A stretch of 64,000 nt of DNA, taken from assembly GCF_964340395.1 (NCBI RefSeq), contig NC_135557.1:19678225-19742224 (forward strand), given 5' to 3'. Source of the DNA: Glandiceps talaboti. Taxonomy: Eukaryota > Hemichordata > Enteropneusta > Spengelidae. The notes under the pieces were generated by a model. The model saw only the letters and a list, made by a program, of their open reading frames with translations, had not been told where the DNA came from and did not search any database. Below are positions 11,272 through 24,550 of the stretch, in pieces (within the stretch, counting starts at the first letter, position 1; each line of letters begins with the position of its first letter). A program made the position numbers and the translations under genes.

Positions 11272-13359
11272 TCAGATATTTCTCTTTGCAACACACTGCT
11301 TATGGGCACTTATCCATTCAGTGGCAATAACTGCAGTTCGTAAGTTTATGACTAAAGCTTTGACATTGGTAATTTCTTCTTTACAGAAACACCCAGTTAC
11401 ACCATCACATGTAGTATCGATACACTCCTCTTGGTAGATCCACTGTTTTTGGTTTCTGTCCGGTAGCTGTAAGGTGTAATAATGAAATCTCATTAGAATG
11501 GTAATGTCGAACTTGAGCGCATTTTTGGAGAGAGTGAAATTGTTACTTATGTGCTACCACTAACTGAAACATTCCGGGGCATCAGTAGTCACTTGCACTT
11601 ACTAGTCTCACTGGCAGACTCATGACTATCGTCCCTAATCTTGGTATGTATGCCAAGCGGCTTAGCCGCCAGAAGAGAGGAACCAACACTTCTCGCAGCT
11701 TCGCCGCTCAGGGCGCACTTCGTGCGTCTTACAAAGCTAAGGGGAGAACCATTTGATTTCGGGGGGGGGGGGGGCAGGAGGAATTCGAAGTGGGTATAGC
11801 AGCAATTTTTTTTCCCAATCACTGTGACAGCAAATTTTTTTCTACTGACAGTCCTGCATCAAATATTTTTTTTCTATATGCAGAAGCAATGCATTTTTTT
11901 CTCGGTTACCAATTTTGTAATGTGCGGTTCATAGCTATACCTACATGTCATTGGTTCACAACTAACTTGTTCTGTGTAAGTAGCAATAAGTAGCAGTTAA
12001 TAATCCATGCTTCTATTTAAGATAAATAGCTGATAAAAAAATCCACGAGGAGCTGACTGATCACTTGGCTAACTGGCCTTTAAACCAATTTATTATTACC
12101 AAACAAAATAATCATGTTTGAACCAACCTTGGAAAATGTCTCCACCTATTAACAAACTTGAATTAACAACCCTGTGTTTATAATTAAGGTAAACGCAATG
12201 TCATACACTTATTTAATATTGATGGTGTTCGGAGTCCCCTTCCCTTTATTACCGCCCAAATTTAGCTGATCACAACAATTTGTTTAACTGTCTATTTGAA
12301 CAATTGTTTTTTCTCAAACTATTATGGGAACAAATTATTTATTTTCCTCCTTCACAGATTTTTTTTCTCAAAATCCTCCTCCCCCCCCGAAATCAAATGG
12401 TTCACCCCTAAGGGACGATAGTCACTCGTCTGGCAGCAAGACTAACCATTTCAGGCTACGGCATGCTAGTCGGTGTATTTACGTTGTGAAATTTTCCAAT
12501 CTTTTGTCACGTGTCCTCTTTAATTATTCACAGTGCTTGACGCCAACAAAAAAGCTACAAAGAACTGTGCAACCGTTGAATTACATAATTCATCATTTTC
12601 GTTCTGCAATGAGCTTTTGCATAAATCTTAAAAGTTGCTAGGATCTTTTCTACCATTTGAAAGTTCACGTACCTGGACAACCTGTACTAAATTACCATCC
12701 GTGTTAAACGCCAAGTTGATGAACTCTGAACGAGATTGTGCCCCACATACTCGTATAACATTATCCGAGCTCCTCCGCAGACGTTGACGTTTACCTTGAA
12801 TTTTATGTCCGTGCCTTTCTTTTTCCTCGTTAGGTATATATTTATCGGACGCTCCCTCCTTCAGAAGTGCCCGCGCATGCGTGATATTTGGGGGCTCATC
12901 ACTGTCGGATGTTTGATTCGGAGATCTGTACAGTGTTGTAAAGTTCTGCTTAGTTTCATTCTGGTATGTTTCAGTGGGTGACGTCGTGGTCAGTGATATC
13001 GATTCAGTAGAAATATTAGGTTTCGATGTCGTACTACTACTAGACAACGTCAACGAGTGTGGTTGAAAACCTGGCATTTCCTCCTCACTGCTGAAAAAAT
13101 CTATTCTTTTCTTCGATATTTTCCGCTGTTGTCTAGAAGTTAAGCTGACTATTGGCATCTGGTGAGTGGAAAGCAATGCAGGGTTTTTCTCAAGCCTTTC
13201 AATTAAGGCAAGCATATTACTGATATCCTGTATCTGTTCCGTAGAAAGATCCACGATGCCCCTTTGCAATTGGCAGTGGACATCCACAACAGCGCCCGCT
13301 ACGATCAAGGCAAACATCAGCACGGTAAGTTCATTACGCATACGATTAGATAACGTCAT
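11272..13359 (-). CDS. Secreted neurotrophin/Spaetzle-like cystine-knot precursor
   Basis: Two coding exons, 13359-12673 and 11466-11272, join in phase 0 (donor GTACGT, acceptor CTTACAG) into 293 residues. An N-terminal signal peptide (LTVLMFALIVAGAVVDVHC) is followed by a Ser/Thr-rich prodomain of about 170 residues with five N-glycosylation sequons. A furin site RLRR ends at residue 196. The mature part has 97 residues and six cysteines, at mature positions 9, 48, 53, 59, 61 and 91. KQWIYQEEC matches the strand before the second knot cysteine of neurotrophins. TNVKAL and EWISAHKQCV match their C-terminal strands. The terminal CVC of vertebrate neurotrophins is CVA here, and a CFC pair occurs mid-domain, so the disulfide pattern must differ. 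Known relatives bind Trk/p75 or Toll receptors; the receptor is not inferable. A second Met at residue 7 could be the start. The 1206-bp intron carries an inverted-repeat element. Confidence 0.8.
11604..12444. mobile_element. Inverted-repeat element inside the neurotrophin-like intron
   Basis: The left end TAGTCTCACTGGCAGAC..TGACTATCGTCCCT reappears inverted at 12410-12444 (AGGGACGATAGTCA...AGACTA). Next to it, AACCATTTGATTTCGGGGG (about 11748) pairs with its inverted copy at 12384-12404. Ends resemble the TAGTCT family at 9173 and 21373, but flanking 9-bp sequences do not match, so it may be two elements or a rearranged one. It includes poly-G at 11761-11774. No coding sequence was recognised. 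Confidence 0.55.
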
Positions 13360-13368
13360 TTTCAGGAA

Positions 13369-14566
13369 CTATAAATAAAAGAAAAAATCATAATATTTCA
13401 ATTAATTGCGGTTAATATTTGCATATTTACATAATTATTTACATAATTATATGTAAATATTTGTAATTATATATGTAAACTTTGATTTTTGTTATCTACT
13501 CCCCAATTATATAGTGTGCGGTCTGCCAGGACGATATCCTTGAAGGCTTTTTCGTATGCCGATACCAGTCTCACAATGACCATCGGAACAAAGAATTCGT
13601 AGGTATTGGCGCATAAATGCAAGAAATCAAAACAACGTGTTTCCCTAGGTTGACATATAAAAGTAAACATATAAGTAATAGTTATATTGTTCTCGTTAGG
13701 TTTAATAATTTTACGCCGACATGTTATGGATGACGTCAGAGTTCAATTTCTTTCCAACCGATCGGATGTCGTTGACAGTTTAAACAGTTTTAAATTAAAC
13801 ACAAGTTAAATTTACGCCAAGTTGTCTAGTCTTTAAAATTAATAGTATGTTCAGTAACTCGAGAGATTTTACTCATGAAGCAACTTTAGATTAAAATAGA
13901 AAAAACGTCCAGTTTTGGACTCGTCGGATTGGGATTGACATTCTAAAGTGACAAAAACAGACGGACGATAAAAAGCTATAGAAAGAATTAAGTTGATCCT
14001 GGTGTAAAGAATAATCTCATGGGTCCATTTTCACATTTACAAACTAAATTGAAATCGTTTTCTTAAAATAAGGAGATATATTCTAGAGTTCGGAGTTTTA
14101 TCTAAAAATGTGCGTCAAGGGGATTTGCTTGCAGTGCTATAAACATTTTGAAGTCGAAAAATTGAAAATCTCTGGAATATCCTAAACAAATTTCTAAATG
14201 TATAGACTTTCATTTGCTGAAAGGTGACTGTTAATATGAGTTTTGGCAATGGCATCATTTATTTTTTTCATATACTGGAAGTGAGACTTAATATCGAGAC
14301 ATTTTTTTTGTAAAATTTAGAGCTAAATAGATCTTTTTGACTTCATCTAACAACAGTACGACTGCAAACATTACAGTCCAAAATAAAACCGCAGTTTTCC
14401 AGAAAGTGGAAGAATTTTGACAACACTGTTAGATTTTTTTGTGAAGACGAATCATTTTGTCACGTAATTTTGGCGGGAAAGTTCCTTGCACTGATACCAA
14501 GGTCAATATTATACTTAAGATGAGGCGCGACTATAAATATGTGTATAACATTAATAAAATGCTTAC
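13369..14566 (-). other. Probable 5' UTR intron of the neurotrophin-like gene
   Basis: On the minus strand a strong acceptor (TTCTTTTATTTATAG) ends 9 nt before the ATG at 13359. A donor AAAAAAG|GTAAGC lies at 14566. The 1198-bp interval is AT-rich and I see no coding sequence in it. The short frame 13467-13670 has no family signature. Confidence 0.5.
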
Positions 14567-14661
14567 CTTTTTTTGCAAAATATCAGGAGCAGAGTAAACG
14601 AATTTACAGATTCAGTGTTGCCGTTCTTATTGAAGGGAGATACACGTTATCAGCTTTTATA
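14567..14661 (-). promoter_or_regulatory. Putative TATA promoter and non-coding exon 1 of the neurotrophin-like gene
   Basis: On the minus strand a TATAAAAG box (14661-14654) is followed about 30 bp later by a likely start near 14628. A short leader without ATG then reaches the donor AAAG|GTAAGC at 14567/14566. The downstream acceptor at 13369 leads directly to the start codon. This is inferred from motif spacing only. Confidence 0.45.
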
Positions 14662-15715
14662 TCCTCCTGAATGAAAGTCTATTTTTGACTTTTTCATATT
14701 ACCATTCGTCTACGCATCTTCCCGATATATGCATACAGTCTAGAAGTAATACCCCGTATGATCGTCCCACCAATAATTCAGCATTCAATATGCTCTTTCA
14801 CCGAACATGAGTGGGTTGCAATGCTTTCTAGAACGGACATAGTGAGGCCATGACGTCACGACATGTCAATGCCACGCAGTAATAAAAGACTGAGTACTGT
14901 TATGGTATTTCCATGACGTTAATAAAACAGGCTCCACTGGGATGACTTTTAGTCATGTAGCCGGACACGATATGCGCCTACGCCTGACCAACTTTCGATA
15001 TCTGTACCCAGCCAAATCGAGAAAAACATCCGGTATATGGTAAAAACCACGTTTATAATGAATGGTACACTTTTGTGTTGGCGATTTTGGTAGACAAAAA
15101 GGGACAAGTGTCTAAATATTTCAACTCTTGTATAGTATTGGTGTTGATCATAAACGATTGATGGAACGCCTCATCAGATGCGAAGCAAAACGTACGCCCT
15201 AGGCCCTATGACTCGATGTTGGCTTACGACCAAATGGGTATTTCCACTACTCACGGTCGATTTCATAGTACATGAGTATTCACAATTCAGGTTTTTTTAT
15301 TTAAAGTTTAGTCACTAGTTAGTATTATATTGAAATGATCACTGAATACTCAAAATATTGAAACATAAGTCGTGCATCATAAGCTTAAAGGTTATTGGTT
15401 TAACAGTTCTTATGATGAATGCCTCATTTACGATGATTAGTTTAGAAATAAACAACAGTGACGTTTAAGGTAGACGTGATGATTTATCAACATGTATCAA
15501 CATTTTTAATTAAAGGGGAAAACCACTTGGCAGTTTTCCAGCACTATCTCATTCAAGTCAGCAGACATACATGTGTACAAGATGATGAACAATGTTTTTA
15601 CTGATGACCTGAAAGACAATCGGGATATTTTGAAACAGCGTAGAGCACTTTGTGGTAGAGCCAACTTTTTATTGAGAACGGTTTTCTGCATGTACTATAT
15701 CGGTGAAACTGCGTC
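14662..15715. other. Intergenic, no gene seen
   Basis: AT-rich DNA upstream of the putative neurotrophin-like promoter. A CRE-like TGACGTCA is at about 14851. The open frame 15506-15691 has no recognisable family. Nothing else stands out. Confidence 0.4.
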
Positions 15716-16172
15716 TCCTCGTCACACCGTTTTGCAATAACATTTACGGAAAATTTATGGTGTGACTTCAATGTAAGTAGTATGCAAAATATAATTGTCT
15801 GTCACAACAATGCGTTCCGGAGATTGATAGGACTTCCAAGTTCTGTCAGTGCATCTAGCATGTTTGTTTCCAATTCAGTTAATTTTCTCTCTGTTTTGAG
15901 AAGAAAGGCGGCATTTAGGTTTATGTTACGTCTTTTTGACAGCCAAAATGTTCTGATTAATCGTGTTATTACTTGTGATGTACGGTTCTGTGGGCTTCAG
16001 GCCCACTGGTTGAAGATTTTACATTGATTTTTTTTTCTTTTAAAACAATACCTTTTGTAATATTTTCTGTTTGTATTTGTCTGTTATGTAAAAATTAGAC
16101 TGTCTTGTGGTATATTTTTGTTCTTCTCTGGACCATGGGTCTGTAATAAAGTTTAAATAATAATAATAATAA
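15716..16172 (+). mobile_element. LINE 3' end (5'-truncated reverse transcriptase tail)
   Basis: The frame reads FAITFTENLWCDFN, then HNNAFRRLIGLPSSVSASSM and later RRKAAFRFMLRL, ending at TGA 16025-16027. This is the conserved extreme C-terminus of invertebrate non-LTR (Jockey/CR1-like) reverse transcriptase ORFs, where the upstream W(C) and the N-N-FRR-L-G/P-SAS-MF pattern is typical. It is followed by a ~115-bp 3' UTR with AATAAA and an (ATA)n tail at 16157-16174. The 5' end is truncated, as in most dead LINE insertions. A catalytic domain is absent. Confidence 0.85.
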
Positions 16173-16980
<808 letters not shown>

Positions 16981-17069
16981 TTGGGAGAGACACGGAGAGA
17001 CGGAGACTAGAGAGAGACAGCGAGAAGGATACAGACGGCCATACAGAGGAAGGTATACACCGTGACGTA

Positions 17070-18840
17070 CTCAATTACATTCGCATTGTTGTCACCCAAC
17101 TCATCACTGAATATAGCTATATGTTTAATAAGTAATTGCGTTGAAGCCACGAGAACGTTATAAATGTACTCGTAAACAACTGCTCCTGAGGTTTAATTTG
17201 ATTCAAATCATGAGCAAAACATTTCGCCCCCCCCCTTTCTGACCATCCATCAAAACGTTCATGTCCCCCTTTTGAACCCTCAATTTTTTTCATGACACAC
17301 CAAAATTTCTACCCAACCTCCCCCCCCCCCCTCCGTAAATTCTGACCAAAGCCTAAGATACTGTTGACAAAGTTATGACTCGGATCCTGACTTCATGTGG
17401 TGTTTATGTAAGTTACTGTATGCCTTTGCATTCCTGCTTATATTACCACGAGCAAGCAAACGCAGCGGTGTTTTATCGCGAGTTGTACGTATTATGATTA
17501 ATATATCTGGGTCAAACTATCAAACTTTCAAAGCGATGCAAACTAGCACGATTGGAAACTGTATGATAATGTTTATTTGTGCACGTAAAGGCGACAAATG
17601 TATTTTTGGTATTACACGTATCACTGATCAAAGTTGACATCTGGTGACAATTCCAGGAGACCGGAATCTAAGCAGAAGCGTATTATATATAGTACACCAA
17701 GCCAAGATCCTGTCACGCTTGTTAGGGTTGTATTTGATGTCACGCTATGAATGATACATAAACTAGTTGTACTCTTCAATAGAAATTAATTTCACTTCCT
17801 CGTAAATCCTGGAACAGTTAGTATTTCCAGCCTGGAATATACTGGCATTTATAGAGCAATTGTCTGAGTCGAGGTATGATTCAGATACACGCACATTCAA
17901 CACCAAAGTACTAGTATAATACACTACGTAACTCGGAAATAAAGTTATCAATTGCAAACTGCTGCCACTACTTCATACGCAAATCTCCCTCTTTTTAAAT
18001 CAAGAAAAATCAGTCGTCACCAAACACAGTTGTTGAAATAGAAGTCAAAACGATGCCAATAGTAAACCATTTTAGAACCAAAAATGGCCACCGAATATTT
18101 GCTCACTCTATGGGAAAGTAGAAAGCTGTCAGTAACATTGAAAGGAAGACGATAAACTTAGAAATTTATTCTCATTTCAAGAAGACAAAGAACAAACTTT
18201 CACAAAGTTTAATTTGGAGATACTTTGATTGTCAAGGTAATGTGGTCCCATAGTGCATTTTATCATATCCTTGATATGATCCGTGATCTGGTCTGACAAA
18301 TACGGAATTTTAGGCACGATACGTGAATAAACAAGAATAACAAGCGACCTATCGGTCAGAATAGCTCCGCTGTTTTTTTTTAATTTAATTTTTTATTTTG
18401 GTGACATGTAGAAGTGGTTCAGGTCTTCAGCTCTTCACTATGCAGTTTTGTTTTAGCGATACAATAAAGTGGTTAGTGGTTTCATATGATGTCTCACTAT
18501 AAAACACATTTTACACAGAAGTTGATAATGTATTGTACTTTTATACCATAGTCACCATGTTATAACAAAAATCTACTGTTATGAAAAATTGCACAAAATC
18601 TCAGAAAAAAAATGACTGGGAAATGCACACAAGAAAAAGAAAAAAAAAAAGGATTTTGAGGTTGGCTATAAATAATTCCAGTGTCTTACAGCTGTAACCC
18701 TGGAAAATTTTAATGATGAATGAAATAAACTAGGGATCTAAAATAATTTTGAGGCAATTTGAATTTCAATTTTCTAACAAATTTACAAAGTCAACAACAT
18801 TCAACTTGTACTAGTTGTGGTAGATATATATAGGGAAGAA
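17070..18840. other. Intergenic, no gene seen
   Basis: Contains poly-C tracts near 17226-17236 and 17321-17332 and AT-rich DNA. Open frames (for example 17395-17637 plus, 17763-17957 minus) show no domain or splice context that I recognise. Confidence 0.4.
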
Positions 18841-19382
18841 ATGTATTAATCGACATCTTAGTTTCCGTACGGCGACAATCTCAAGTACCCGGAAGAGAGT
18901 CATTCTCAGCCATACGTTACAGTGGTAACACTCGTTCATGTTCGGTTACCTTTCACAAAGAAAACACAACGAAATGGTTGAAATGATCTTTTTTTTTATT
19001 TCTTTTCATCACAACAACAAAATCTGCGTGATCAAAAGTATTGTAAACTAAACCAGAAAGAATTATCGGACTGGCTAAACTTCCCGATGAACTGGAGTAA
19101 GGTCCTACTACTTCCAAGTAAGCCTCGATAGTACAATAGTACGTGAGAAAATCGTCTCAAACTAGCGATACAAGTTTCAAAATATAACTTGACATGTCTT
19201 CATTTGTTAGAGTTATACAATTCAAGACGGATTTTCACTCGAAAACAACAATTCTGTGAATAATGACACTCTGAACGCAGCGATTTCTCGGACGATGTTA
19301 CCACTGTAACGTATGGCTGACAACGACTTGCTTCCGGGTTAGTCCCTCGTGCATACGGGTGGATTGTCGGCGATTAATACAT
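18841..19382. mobile_element. Non-autonomous DNA transposon with ~90-bp inverted ends
   Basis: The left end (ATGTATTAATCG ... ACCCGGAAG ... CAGCCATACGTTACAGTGG) reappears inverted at the right end (CCACTGTAACGTATGGCTG ... CTTCCGGGT ... CGATTAATACAT). The 540-bp element has an AT-rich core with no coding frame. Confidence 0.8.
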
Positions 19383-20279
19383 ACATCGTCTGATATTTTA
19401 ATTTACAGTGTTTCTTGTGACCGGCGCCTGTCAGCAGACTCTGCCATTTTTTTCATCATTCCATTGTATTTAAACCTTGTACTTGACATTTCGCAATATT
19501 TATAATTCTCAACAAAATACCTCAACATGCCTCACTTCGCTCGTACTCAAAGCAGCCCCGCGCGGTATGATCACTGACACTGATGGCATGATGAGAGAGC
19601 CTTTTCGGATTTACATGTAAAACGGGGAAAGATACGCAAAACATAATGCAAAGTCTGAAGCCAAATTAAAGTTGTAATTATTTTAATTATTTTTACTTGC
19701 CAAATATTTGCATTTTGGAAAGGCAAGACACGTTCATGTCGTTTAACTTTACATGTGAACTGTCGGCCATAACTTCAACCGCATGCGTGGCATGCCCTTC
19801 CTTATATATTACGCAAGTTGTCTGAATTCTGGTTCACTGTCATTCCAAATTGCACGACAATATAGAATTAACCACAAGTTACATGTTATCTGAAAACATC
19901 ACACTTTTATAGTGGGTCTGAAGTGTGATTTTAGTGAGTACCAAGAACGTCCTGTGTTGATACTCAAGATACTTGCTGTGGAAAATCGCTCGGTCAAATG
20001 AGGTCACCTTCAGCTTCTGGTCGAATCAGGATAGAGTATGCAAATGATGATGTTGCGGACTGGCTGATTATGTAGAAGGGTGCAGAATTGGATTTGAAGT
20101 TTACAACCCTGTTTCGAACAAACGCTTGTCATTTGGGCACCCAATGCGTAGAATTATGACTATAGCACATATTACATTGCTTGTTTGACGTCAATAGTGT
20201 CTTTTGAAAAGTGGCAGTTTACTTAAAGTCTCGTCGACTGATTTCCAATATGGCGTCGGTCATTATGCTAATTAACATA
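19383..20279. other. Intergenic, no gene seen
   Basis: No gene, RNA or clear repeat was recognised. The base composition is mixed and AT-rich. Confidence 0.4.
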
Positions 20280-20600
20280 TTCATTTTTTTTTCAAATTAC
20301 AAAAAAAAATCATAAAAAATAAAAATGAGGATGTGCTGACTTGAAATTAACAAATCTGAGTAAGCTACCCCCTGCGCATCAACACGCCAGATATCAAAGC
20401 AATCTAATAAGAGGTTTTCAAGGAGTTGATGAAAATGACATTTTATGAAAAAAAATCATAAAAAATTGAAAATGGCACAGATGAACTTGGCATGAACAAA
20501 TCTGAATAGCCTCCCCCCAGGGAACATGCACACCAAATATCGAAGAATTCCGACTGTCACTTACGGAGTAGATAGTAAAAATATAAAAGTTTGACGGACA
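20280..20600. repeat. Degenerate two-copy repeat, ~165 bp
   Basis: A block with AAAAAAAATCATAAAAAAT..AAAATG, then ACAAATCTGA.TA.GC and CCCC-rich DNA, occurs at about 20300-20410 and again at about 20445-20545, with about 20% divergence by eye. It is non-coding. Confidence 0.55.
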
Positions 20601-21372
20601 CCTATGATTCACTCTACTCTCTATACCTCAATACCCACCTATACCTAAAGCTACGCTTTCAGCTTTCGCTGACAGCGGAGCTAAAAAAGTTCATAACTCA
20701 TACTAACACGTCAACTCCGCGATAGCTAAACCAAAGCCGATACATCATCGCCATACCGCAAGCCTCTTTGCGGCTTGAAGGTACAATAGCCTAAGCTTCG
20801 GAAAAAAATAACTCCCTAAGCAGCTTCGGAAAAAACAACTCCCTAAACCAGTTTTCAATAATGCTTTGGAGTGATCAAAAATAGCATCAGATTTTATTTT
20901 CACAATTATCAAAAACTTACTTTGCACTTAAAAATAGAATTAAAATTAAAGTTTTGATAACTTAAACTATGTTTACCATGGTGATATGATTGTATGTATG
21001 CGAACGCTCTCCAAACAAACTGATTGTCGAGAATTGAAACGTCTGTACCAAAATGATAGAAACTGCCTAGTATATCTATGAATGCATAAACAAACAAACA
21101 TACATACATACCGCACACTACCTCTCCCCTCTCCCTTTCCGAGATATAAAAGGAACAAGTTTATAAATGTAAAACAATAATCAATACAAATATTTGAGGA
21201 CTCGGTTCTACCGGAATACGGTTACACATCGTCGGTAATAATACCCACCAAGCAAAAACATACAACAATTTGGTTACATTTTTGTTACCACGAAAATGCA
21301 GTCGCGGGTAACCAGACATGTTAGACAGACTACTCTTCCGGTCTCCTCGTTGGGGCGGCATAAACCGCAAAG
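20601..21372. other. Intergenic with short palindromes
   Basis: Between 20640 and 20860 short hairpins (AAGCTACGCTTTCAGCTT, CCGCAAGCCTCTTTGCGGC) and a 28-bp direct repeat (AGCTTCGGAAAAAA..AACTCCCTAA) suggest a decayed element. No gene was recognised. Confidence 0.4.
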
Positions 21373-21531
21373 TAGTTTTGCTGCTAGACGTTTCGGGCTT
21401 TCTTCCGATACGATATAAAGCGAACGAAGTTCGCAGTCAGGGATTGCCCGAACGGGTGTTCTCTCGAAAGCGACCTATGGTCGCTTATATCGTAGTTTTG
21501 GAAGAACACGCGAGGTCTAGCAGCTAGACTA
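21373..21531. mobile_element. MITE with TAGTCT ends and 9-bp target duplication, copy 2
   Basis: A 159-bp element begins TAGTTTTGCTGCTAGACG and ends CTAGCAGCTAGACTA. It is flanked by ACCGCAAAG (21364-21372) and ACCGCAACG (21532-21540), an 8/9 match. Internal GCGAACGAAGTTCGCA is shared with copy 1 at 9173-9344. Confidence 0.85.
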
Positions 21532-21540
21532 ACCGCAACG

Positions 21541-23210
21541 CTGCTGCTGGAGCCCGATGATATTTTACTGCTCATGCGCATCGTGTAGGTGACGTCTTGA
21601 TTTACTATCTCCAACGTCTATGATTATAATTTTGAAATGTTTTGATGGCTATTTGGTTTTATTTTCTCATTTAACGTTTTCTCAAGAAATAATCACAGGG
21701 TTGGTTTAACTCGTAATTATTATATATTCTTTTACCATGAATTTTCAAAAATGGCGACACATAATAAAAAAAGAGGGATGTTTGTTTTGCAGATGTCGCT
21801 CGCCTTTTATTGAACTCGTGAACAATGTACTGAGGTGAAAAGGGTCTTAATAAATCAAATTGTATGCATTATTGTAGTCTGGGTGACACCGTGGTCTCTA
21901 ACTAAACCACTATGAGAGGCGGTGTAAATCATAAGGCTACTGTATAGGAATTAGACTAGCATCATTGTAGCATAGCTTTTTTCACTGTGACAGTTATATA
22001 AGTTTTGAAATTTGAAGCAAAAAATGAAATCTCTCTGTCCCTAACAACCATAAACGGACAGCATTCCATTTCGTCATGTCATGTTCAACTTGTGTTGTCA
22101 AAGACTAAACATGTTTGTTGTCATTATTGTTCAGCTGCCTACTTTTAAAAACTTCCGATTAAGATCAGTGATTCGCGCTTCCGGTCGTCAATGAAGAGAA
22201 GAGAGCGTATGAATTTAAGGGAAGGGCTATCAATGTAAACATTAACAAGGCAAGACAGAAGCGTCTGCACGGGATTACACAAAGCTAGGTATGTTGTCAC
22301 CGGATGTGGACTTTTCACCTAACGAACAGAAGTCGGAATGTATGCTATTGATTTAGTTAGACAGCCTTCAGTAATTATAAGGGGAAGGGCCGATGGAATG
22401 GGGTGGGATGGGGTAACCTTTTACAAACCTGTTCTCGGGCAAAGGCCATAGTTTATAAAATGGAATTAGGGGAGGGTCACATTTTAACGTCGACTCATAT
22501 TATCATCTAGTCTAGTTTCTATACAGTATCGTTATGATTTATACCTTCACTCACAGGCTGGTTATACAGACTAATTGTCATTTACATTAACAACTGTACA
22601 CTTTCATTTATTATTTTGGCATGCCACCGGTGCTAAACGGTTCCAAATCGCACTGTTGTCACACCCCACCCACTGCGCATAACAAATATAATAATCAGGA
22701 GTGGGTGTCATATAGTCTGTATGAGATCTGCCGATTAATGATAACCTTCGATTCGTCCAAATAGCTTATAATGCAGTGCCTTCACACAAACTTACCAATG
22801 TGGAGGCAGCGGTGGGATCAAATCCTTACCATTGATTCTGTGACCCTTTTATGTCTGACAACAGCTAATCCACTTTTTTAGTGACGGGAATTGCTCCCAG
22901 CAATTGCCATTTTAAGCAGATGAATATACACATAAACACTACCAACCACACTTGCTACAAAAGTTCATTTAGATTTAGAACTATGTGACAGGCCTAGGGC
23001 TATGCGTTGCACGCTTCATATCAAGTCGCAGTCACCCGGGCCCAGTAGTATATTGCACCTGCAAACTCCGTAAGAATAATAGTTCACGCCAATTTGACTC
23101 ATTATTATTTGAGTCCCATACATTCAAACTCGTCTTGTGAGTGACACACGGCTGAGTGATATAAAACACCCTTCGAGTATGTATAAGCATCCTCGCACTG
23201 GATGTGGGTC
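21541..23210. other. Intergenic, no gene seen
   Basis: No gene was recognised. Around 22380-22690, and again around 23530-23660, 23970-24100 and 24640-24730, a degenerate phrase of the type GGGGAGGGTCACATTTTA recurs, suggesting an old dispersed G-rich repeat. Confidence 0.4.
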
Positions 23211-23426
23211 AGACTGTCGACAGTCGCTCGCGCCTTCTTTGCTACGTTGTATCTAAAACTAAAGTCGTCGCCGCGCTCCAATCCGGAGCAATACTACTAA
23301 TAGTACTATCATCATGATCATGACTATATGGCATACTGATAGCTAGCTCGGGCCTTGCGCCTTCGGTCCTCTTTAGTTTTAGATACAACGAACGTAGAAA
23401 AAAAGGCGAGCGACTGTCGAAAGTCT
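23211..23426. mobile_element. Foldback MITE with ~50-bp ends
   Basis: AGACTGTCGACAGTCGCTCG..CCTTCTTTGCTACGTTGTATC..TAAAACTAAAG at the left reappears inverted at the right (TTTAGTTTTAGATACAACG..CGAGCGACTGTCGAAAGTCT). Flanks share TGTGGGT (about 23203-23209 and 23430-23436), suggesting a 7-8 bp target duplication as in hAT elements. Non-coding. Confidence 0.8.
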
Positions 23427-24550
23427 AGGTGTGGGTTGGTAAAAGGAAAGTCCCATGACTCCAGTGGTGACAGCTGAGCTCTAACCACTACACTACATAT
23501 GAGGGAGATGGTATTTATCCAGGTTTTGAAATAATTTAATATGAAGGGGGGGGGGGGGGGTCACGTTTTACAGAAAGGAATTTGAGGGGGAGGACTCCTT
23601 TTTAGTACAAGAAAATCATGGTGGGTCACATTTTATGCAACAGGTGGTGTATATTTTCCCCGGCCCTCCCCATTGAAGGCTCCCTTTGATATCAGCTGAC
23701 AGCATCACAGTCACTCGTGAGCTAGCTACGAGTCAATCCATGACTGTCCTTGTACAAAATATTTGCAAATGTAGAATCCCTTGCAACCGAGATATAAAGA
23801 TAGATTTTTTTTATTCTTAAATTCAGAAATGACTGTTGACTGTATTGATAATAACTAACAGAGATACTTCTTTATCTGACACAGCGGTTGAAGCGAGCGA
23901 CATTGGCAAGCCGAATAAGCAAATCTCGCGAGACTGAGCGTGGCGAGAAAGCTTTCAGTAATTACTCGCGGGAATCGGGGGGGGGGGGAGAAGTAACTGT
24001 TTACAAATCAGTTATTGGGAGGAACGTTTGTAGAAAATGAAAAATAGGGGAGGTAAAAATTAGTCACTTTTTACATTGATTTATTTTTTTATCTAACTTT
24101 CCATTATTTTATGATTTTGGCATGACCTCATCTCCGCCACCGATGCGCGGCCAAATCCTACTGCTACTACATCCCACCACTGCCACCACTGTAAAGTAAT
24201 ATCATAACGTTAACATATCAGTGAAATGCAGTGAATTTATTGTTAGTTGCGGTGTGAGGAGCAGAACGGGTCTCAAAGTAGTAGTAAGGGGGCGGGGGAC
24301 AGCGTTGAAAGATATTGGGGATAAAGTGGTGGAGATGTTGACCTCGGTCCTGGTTGTTTGTTAGTTGTGCGCTCATCTAGTGTCCAGACTTGGATTTCTG
24401 TCCATCGGCTCAGCGAATAGATGAAAACACAAACATTGATTTCATACAAACACAAACTCACTGTGGTTGTAATTAGTGGCAAACTTCACTCCCTCGAAAA
24501 ACTATCAATGTGGTGGTGGAATCTTATTACAGAAAAATACCTTATCTCTA
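23427..24550. other. Intergenic, tRNA-like relic near 23458-23510
   Basis: On the minus strand 23458-23510 contains TAGTGTAGTGGTTAGAGC, which fits an RNA polymerase III A-box, but the B-box is poor. Homopolymer G tracts lie at 23546-23560 and 23978-23989. No protein gene was recognised. Confidence 0.35.
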
